Assembly (NCBI GenBank): GCA_027315405.1
Contig: DAHUYB010000001.1
Span: 62,001 to 126,000, forward strand
DNA from: Gammaproteobacteria bacterium
GTDB lineage: Bacteria > Pseudomonadota > Gammaproteobacteria > Natronospirales > REEB76
Direction of reading: 5' to 3'
DNA length: 64,000 nucleotides
In this document: positions 63,403 through 64,000 of the stretch, piece by piece
How positions within the stretch are numbered: position 1 is the stretch's first letter
How the letters are laid out: every line of letters starts with the position of its first letter
Notes under the pieces: model-generated
The model's database searches: none
What the model was told of the DNA's origin: nothing
The model's input: the letters and a program-made list of their open reading frames with translations, nothing else
Made by a program: the position numbers and the translations under genes

Positions 63403-64000
63403 TCAGTCGGCCCAGAGCCGCAGCAGGTTGGCATGGATTTTGTTGGCGAGCCGTGCTTCGTCCGATTGGGGTGCGCGGTCCTGGATGGCGCGCGCCAAGC
63501 GCATCAAATCCGCCAGCAGCTCGCGCTGCGATTCGTGACGGATGAAGCTCTGGATCGTGGTGATGGCGGCAAGCCGTGAACCGCGGCGTACCGTTTCGAC
63601 ACGGTGCAACTGGCCTGAAGGATAGATGATCGCTTCATTGCGGTCCAATTTTATGGCCTGTTCTCCATCCGTAGAACTCACGATCAGCTCGCCGCCATCA
63701 TATTCACCCCGGCCGCTGAGAAACAGGGTGACCGAAAGATCGGTGCGTATCTTGTCGCTCGCACCCACCAGTGAAAAATCCACATGATCCTGGTAGTGCA
63801 TGCCGGTATCGTAGCGATTGAACATGGGCGGCATGATGTGTTTGGGCACGGCCAGAAACTGCAGGACCGGGTGACGGCGAAGCGCCGCCAGCACTATCTT
63901 CTGCAACTCGGGAAGCATCGGGTCATTTTCTGCAATCTGCAGATTATGCTTGCGGCTGCGCGAGCTTTCACCGGCGGTGGTGCTACCAGGCGCATAGTGG
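63403..64000 (-). CDS. piuC: PKHD-type Fe(II)/2-oxoglutarate hydroxylase (partial, cut by window edge)
   Basis: The frame stays open past the internal ATG at 63918 to the window end, so the true start lies beyond 64000. The visible 199 residues include AGESSRSRKHNLQIAENDP and LQFLAVPKHIMPPMFNRY, typical of PiuC/YbiX (about 226 residues). The iron ligands are His and Asp in HYQDHVDFS (HXD) and His in YPSGQLHRVETV; Arg in the SRLAAITTIQSFIRHE stretch fits 2-oxoglutarate binding. PiuC is linked to iron-uptake loci, where it modifies siderophore-related targets. Here it precedes a TPR-sulfotransferase, an unusual neighbour. Confidence 0.88.
   Translation of the reverse strand, partial: HYAPGSTTAGESSRSRKHNLQIAENDPMLPELQKIVLAALRRHPVLQFLAVPKHIMPPMFNRYDTGMHYQDHVDFSLVGASDKIRTDLSVTLFLSGRGEYDGGELIVSSTDGEQAIKLDRNEAIIYPSGQLHRVETVRRGSRLAAITTIQSFIRHESQRELLADLMRLARAIQDRAPQSDEARLANKIHANLLRLWAD

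Overview
The window is a 64 kb, GC-rich chromosomal stretch that reads as a free-living gammaproteobacterium: hrpB, ugd, a DUF5062 protein, a piuC/ybiX-type hydroxylase, a MexI/MexW-like RND pump and a Pho box of the E. coli type all fit, but no gene fixes the genus. There is no phage, insertion sequence, CRISPR array or rRNA. Gene density is high, and most genes form short runs with overlapping stop and start codons.

Layout. 0-2 kb: end of an unidentified gene, DUF5062 protein, GIY-YIG endonuclease with a G10 tract at its start, membrane-anchored cytochrome c. 2-6.2 kb: an AT-richer stretch with a 47-codon gene behind a very strong ribosome binding site, a rho-independent terminator, then an LpxL-like acyltransferase carrying what looks like a C-terminal PqqD/RRE domain, followed by a GMC oxidoreductase and an amino-acid racemase. 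This is the best candidate for an undescribed system: a possible RiPP-type peptide acylated by a leader-binding acyltransferase. 6.6-15.7 kb: GGDEF-EAL protein, small secreted protein, double-length M16 peptidase, and an MgtA-type ATPase with a long leader holding a 21-codon ORF. 16-32 kb: an efflux island with two complete tripartite RND pumps and two OmpR-type two-component systems, ending in a DUF2127 protein. 32-35 kb: Pho box and pstCAB, without pstS or phoU. 35-46 kb: a membrane-bound TolB/TPR regulator and a run of exported proteins (S53 sedolisin with Ig-like repeats, ankyrin protein, FG-GAP/DUF11 surface protein, lipoprotein, small secreted protein). A decayed copy of the ankyrin gene's 5' end lies on the other side of the sedolisin gene. 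46-50 kb: HepT/MntA toxin-antitoxin pair, tRNA-Val, hrpB. 50-55 kb: MexI/W-like pump with adaptor and a truncated PadR regulator. 55-59.5 kb: peroxiredoxin, ugd, and an S8-type protease with Glu in place of the catalytic His, preceded by a free-standing protein resembling the protease's own N-terminal region. 59.8-64 kb: tRNA-Ala, tRNA-Arg with a duplicated promoter and 5' end, then TPR-methyltransferase, TPR-sulfotransferase and a PKHD-type hydroxylase cut by the window edge.

How the genes work together. The efflux island and the 50-54 kb pump give the cell three RND systems, two of them with their own sensors. The sedolisin, the S8-type protease and the M16 enzyme point to an exported proteolytic programme; two exported proteins end in GlyGly-CTERM-like or similar tails. 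Functions are assigned from motifs and family resemblance read by eye; no database search was possible.
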